Source: Photobacterium chitinilyticum
Lineage (GTDB): Bacteria; Pseudomonadota; Gammaproteobacteria; Enterobacterales; Vibrionaceae
NCBI RefSeq assembly: GCF_004104355.1
Contig: NZ_RJLM01000002.1
Span: 337,385 to 401,384, forward strand
Length of the DNA: 64,000 bases
Reading direction: 5' to 3'
The position numbers and the translations under genes were made by a program. The notes under the pieces were generated by a model. It was not told where the DNA came from. It saw nothing but the letters and a program-made list of their open reading frames with translations, and made no database searches. Within the stretch, counting starts at the first letter, position 1. Every line of letters starts with the position of its first letter. Below are positions 62,659 to 64,000 of this stretch, piece by piece.

Positions 62659-62885
62659 CTTTGCTCGAGATACCTTTGTTTAGGCTGTTGTTCCGACATT
62701 TGTGTTTGAGTAGTACTGAGAGCCGAGGTGTTCTCCCAAAACTTGTTTGTATCGAATATTTCGTTTAGACGCTGAACTCTTTCAGCTGGCGATAAATAAA
62801 ACAGCCGAGCCCAAAAGCCTTGGGTTTTATCATATTTATAAGTGGATTGGATATAGTTTGCAACGTAGTCATAGATAGTCATCAT
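62655..62885 (-). CDS. Small protein coupled to the SgrR-like regulator (SgrT-like?)
   Basis: A 76-residue ORF with a good ribosome site (AGAAGGTAAAC) before ATG 62885. It overlaps the regulator by 4 bases. The aromatic, basic N-terminal half (YIQSTYKYDKTQGFWARLFYLSPAERVQRLNEIF) has the W-x3-L-S-x3-R-x3-L spacing that I recall from the sugar-stress peptide SgrT of enterics; the C-terminal third is polar and Gln-rich. The resemblance is from memory and could be chance. No signal peptide or membrane helix. Confidence 0.55.
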   Translation of the reverse strand: MMTIYDYVANYIQSTYKYDKTQGFWARLFYLSPAERVQRLNEIFDTNKFWENTSALSTTQTQMSEQQPKQRYLEQR

Positions 62886-62930
62886 GTTTACCTTCTGAAC
62901 TGGAACATAGGCAGACTATATGATTCGAGG

Positions 62931-62973
62931 AAAATAAAACCGGAACAGATTTCTGCACTGTTCCGGTTTTATT
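62931..62973 (-). terminator. Strong terminator hairpin downstream of qnr
   Basis: AATAAAACCGGAACAG (62933-62948) pairs perfectly over 16 bp with CTGTTCCGGTTTTATT (62958-62973), 9-base loop. On the minus strand the stem ends in TTTTATTTTCC. It lies about 190 bases after the qnr stop and 46 bases before the SgrR-side small ORF. Confidence 0.8.
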
Positions 62974-63160
62974 GTTCAGGAAAAAGTTAAATGCTTTGAA
63001 GACAGTGTATGAGCCAATGTAGGCCTTTAACCAAACATTGTGTTATAAGAGCCGGTAAATAGAGGCGAAATCCCATGAGTGCGTATCTACACCACATATG
63101 ACAAACCAACGCTTTCTTCTAATAAGACGACTCATTGCCAGAAGTGTCCAGATTAAGCAC

Positions 63161-63817
63161 TTAGTCAGGAAAAATAACAATACCCAGCGCTTCGAGAAGC
63201 TGTGCTTGTTGCCAGGCGGCAATTTTAATACCCGATGTATCGACTTTGCGAGGATCTAAGCCATCGAGTTCAGCGTGGCATAAATTTGCGCCCTGTAGGC
63301 TGAATTGTCCCCAGACATCTTCGGAAAAAACACCTCGACTTAAGTCTGACTCTTTCAGTGATGCCCCCGCGAGGTGAGTACCTATCCAGCGATTCTCAAA
63401 CAGTTCACACTTTTCCAAACAAAGCCGCTCCATATTGGCATAGGAAAGGTTACATCCAGTTATAAAGGCAGAGCAAAAGTACATTCGATTACTTACCTGG
63501 TTGGCAAAATTTGCCCGGGAAAAGTTGGCCCCCTTCAAGTCACACTCGCGTAACTCAATACCGTAGCAATTGGCGTTACTAAAATTAGCCATTGAAAGCT
63601 GGCATTGTTGGAAACTAGCATCGCGAAGATCTGCGACATCAAAGTGGCAGCCTTCGATATCACCTTGTTCAATGAACTTACAGTTAACGAATGTTGTATC
63701 GCGTAAGTTAGTACGTCGAAAATCGCAGCGAATAAAAGTGCAAGTGGTAAAAGAGAGATCGCTTAAGTCTTGATGAGAAAAGCTGTGGTGCCGATAGGTA
63801 TGATTGTAAGTTTCCAT
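63161..63817 (-). CDS. qnr: Qnr-family pentapeptide repeat protein
   Basis: A 218-residue right-handed quadrilateral beta-helix protein, exactly the usual length of Qnr. Pentapeptide (A/C)(D/N)(L/F)xx units run almost throughout (ADLRDASFQQCQLSMANFSNANCYGIELRECDLKGANFSRANF region), interrupted by two loops as in Qnr proteins, with a C-terminal dimerisation helix (AAWQQAQLLEALGIVIF). Qnr proteins bind and protect DNA gyrase and topoisomerase IV from quinolones. Chromosomal qnr genes are typical of Vibrionaceae. AAGGAGCCC precedes ATG. No LexA box is visible upstream. Confidence 0.93.
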   Translation of the reverse strand: METYNHTYRHHSFSHQDLSDLSFTTCTFIRCDFRRTNLRDTTFVNCKFIEQGDIEGCHFDVADLRDASFQQCQLSMANFSNANCYGIELRECDLKGANFSRANFANQVSNRMYFCSAFITGCNLSYANMERLCLEKCELFENRWIGTHLAGASLKESDLSRGVFSEDVWGQFSLQGANLCHAELDGLDPRKVDTSGIKIAAWQQAQLLEALGIVIFPD

Positions 63818-63946
63818 GAGGGCTCCTTGTATGAACTGAAAGCAAGACTACCACTATATTCATACGGGAACACTATAATAAAACCTCATAAAATCATGGC
63901 GTTAAAGATGCTTGATTTGCCTGTTTTAAGGGGTTAAATTGGCACG

Positions 63947-63962
63947 TGGCACCCTTTTCGCT
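63947..63962 (+). promoter_or_regulatory. Possible sigma-54 promoter at the right edge
   Basis: TGGCACCCTTTTCGCT matches TGGCAC-N5-TTGC(A/T) with one mismatch in the -12 element and has the required GG-N10-GC spacing (63948-63961). It would direct transcription to the right, beyond the window, so the target cannot be seen. Confidence 0.35.
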
Positions 63963-64000
63963 CGCCTAATAATATGCGGCGTCGTTGAAAAAAGTTAACC

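Noticed and set aside
63818-63900. LexA box upstream of qnr
   Set aside because: No CTGT-N8-ACAG sequence in the first 80 bases before the start.

Overview
The window reads as chromosomal DNA of a marine gammaproteobacterium of the family Vibrionaceae, most likely Photobacterium or a close relative. The reasons are a TonB2-type cluster in the gene order DUF3450-ttpC-exbB-exbD-tonB-TPR, a FabV enoyl reductase, a VcINDY-like carboxylate transporter, a chromosomal Qnr protein, a DUF2913-type protein, and a MITE-like repeat whose ends resemble dispersed repeats I associate with this family. The assignment rests on family recognition only; no database search was possible.

Layout. Positions 1-3855 carry the end of a periplasmic binding-protein-like gene, a large sensor kinase and a response regulator with a degenerate AAA+ domain (PgtCBA-like). 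Positions 4315-8337 encode a 1003-residue three-domain flavoprotein reductase (OYE-like, FMN_bind and fumarate-reductase-like FAD domains) and an ApbE flavinyltransferase without a signal peptide. Positions 8748-11589 hold a lipoprotein, a secreted C45-type acyltransferase-like enzyme, a divergent XRE regulator, and an AT-rich patch with strong palindromes and a chain of overlapping small ORFs. Positions 11898-15884 hold a DUF938 methyltransferase and a two-gene operon (DSD1/D-threonine aldolase-like and ornithine-cyclodeaminase-like) divergent from a LysR regulator. A MITE follows.

Positions 16993-18833 form an Ada/AlkA plus Ogt alkylation-repair pair. Next come an AgcS alanine symporter, an adenine permease/adenine deaminase operon, a TetR gene with a VcINDY-like transporter, and a small secreted repeat protein that faces a TetR regulator across an 18-bp inverted-repeat operator pair. 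Positions 27747-36287 hold a universal stress protein, fabV, a frameshifted chitinase relic, small degraded ORFs, dbpA, a PhzF-GNAT fusion, a C69 dipeptidase and tRNA-Ser(UGA), whose 3' end is repeated downstream.

Positions 37044-54404 contain a chemoreceptor and a large iron-acquisition region: two TonB-dependent receptors around a FecBCDE-type importer, an MFS transporter with an AraC regulator, and the six-gene TonB2 system that probably energises such receptors. The remainder holds a short asparaginase-like protein, a GST with a Cys-rich tail, sigZ with a DUF6506 gene, AraC and LysR regulators, a radical SAM protein, an enoyl-CoA hydratase, an SgrR-like regulator translationally coupled to a small ORF, and qnr.

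I see no complete insertion sequence, CRISPR array, prophage or rRNA. The most unusual items are the palindrome-controlled small-ORF chain near 11.1 kb, the repeat protein with mirrored TetR operators near 27 kb, the degenerate response regulator, the SgrR-coupled small ORF, and the PhzF-GNAT fusion.
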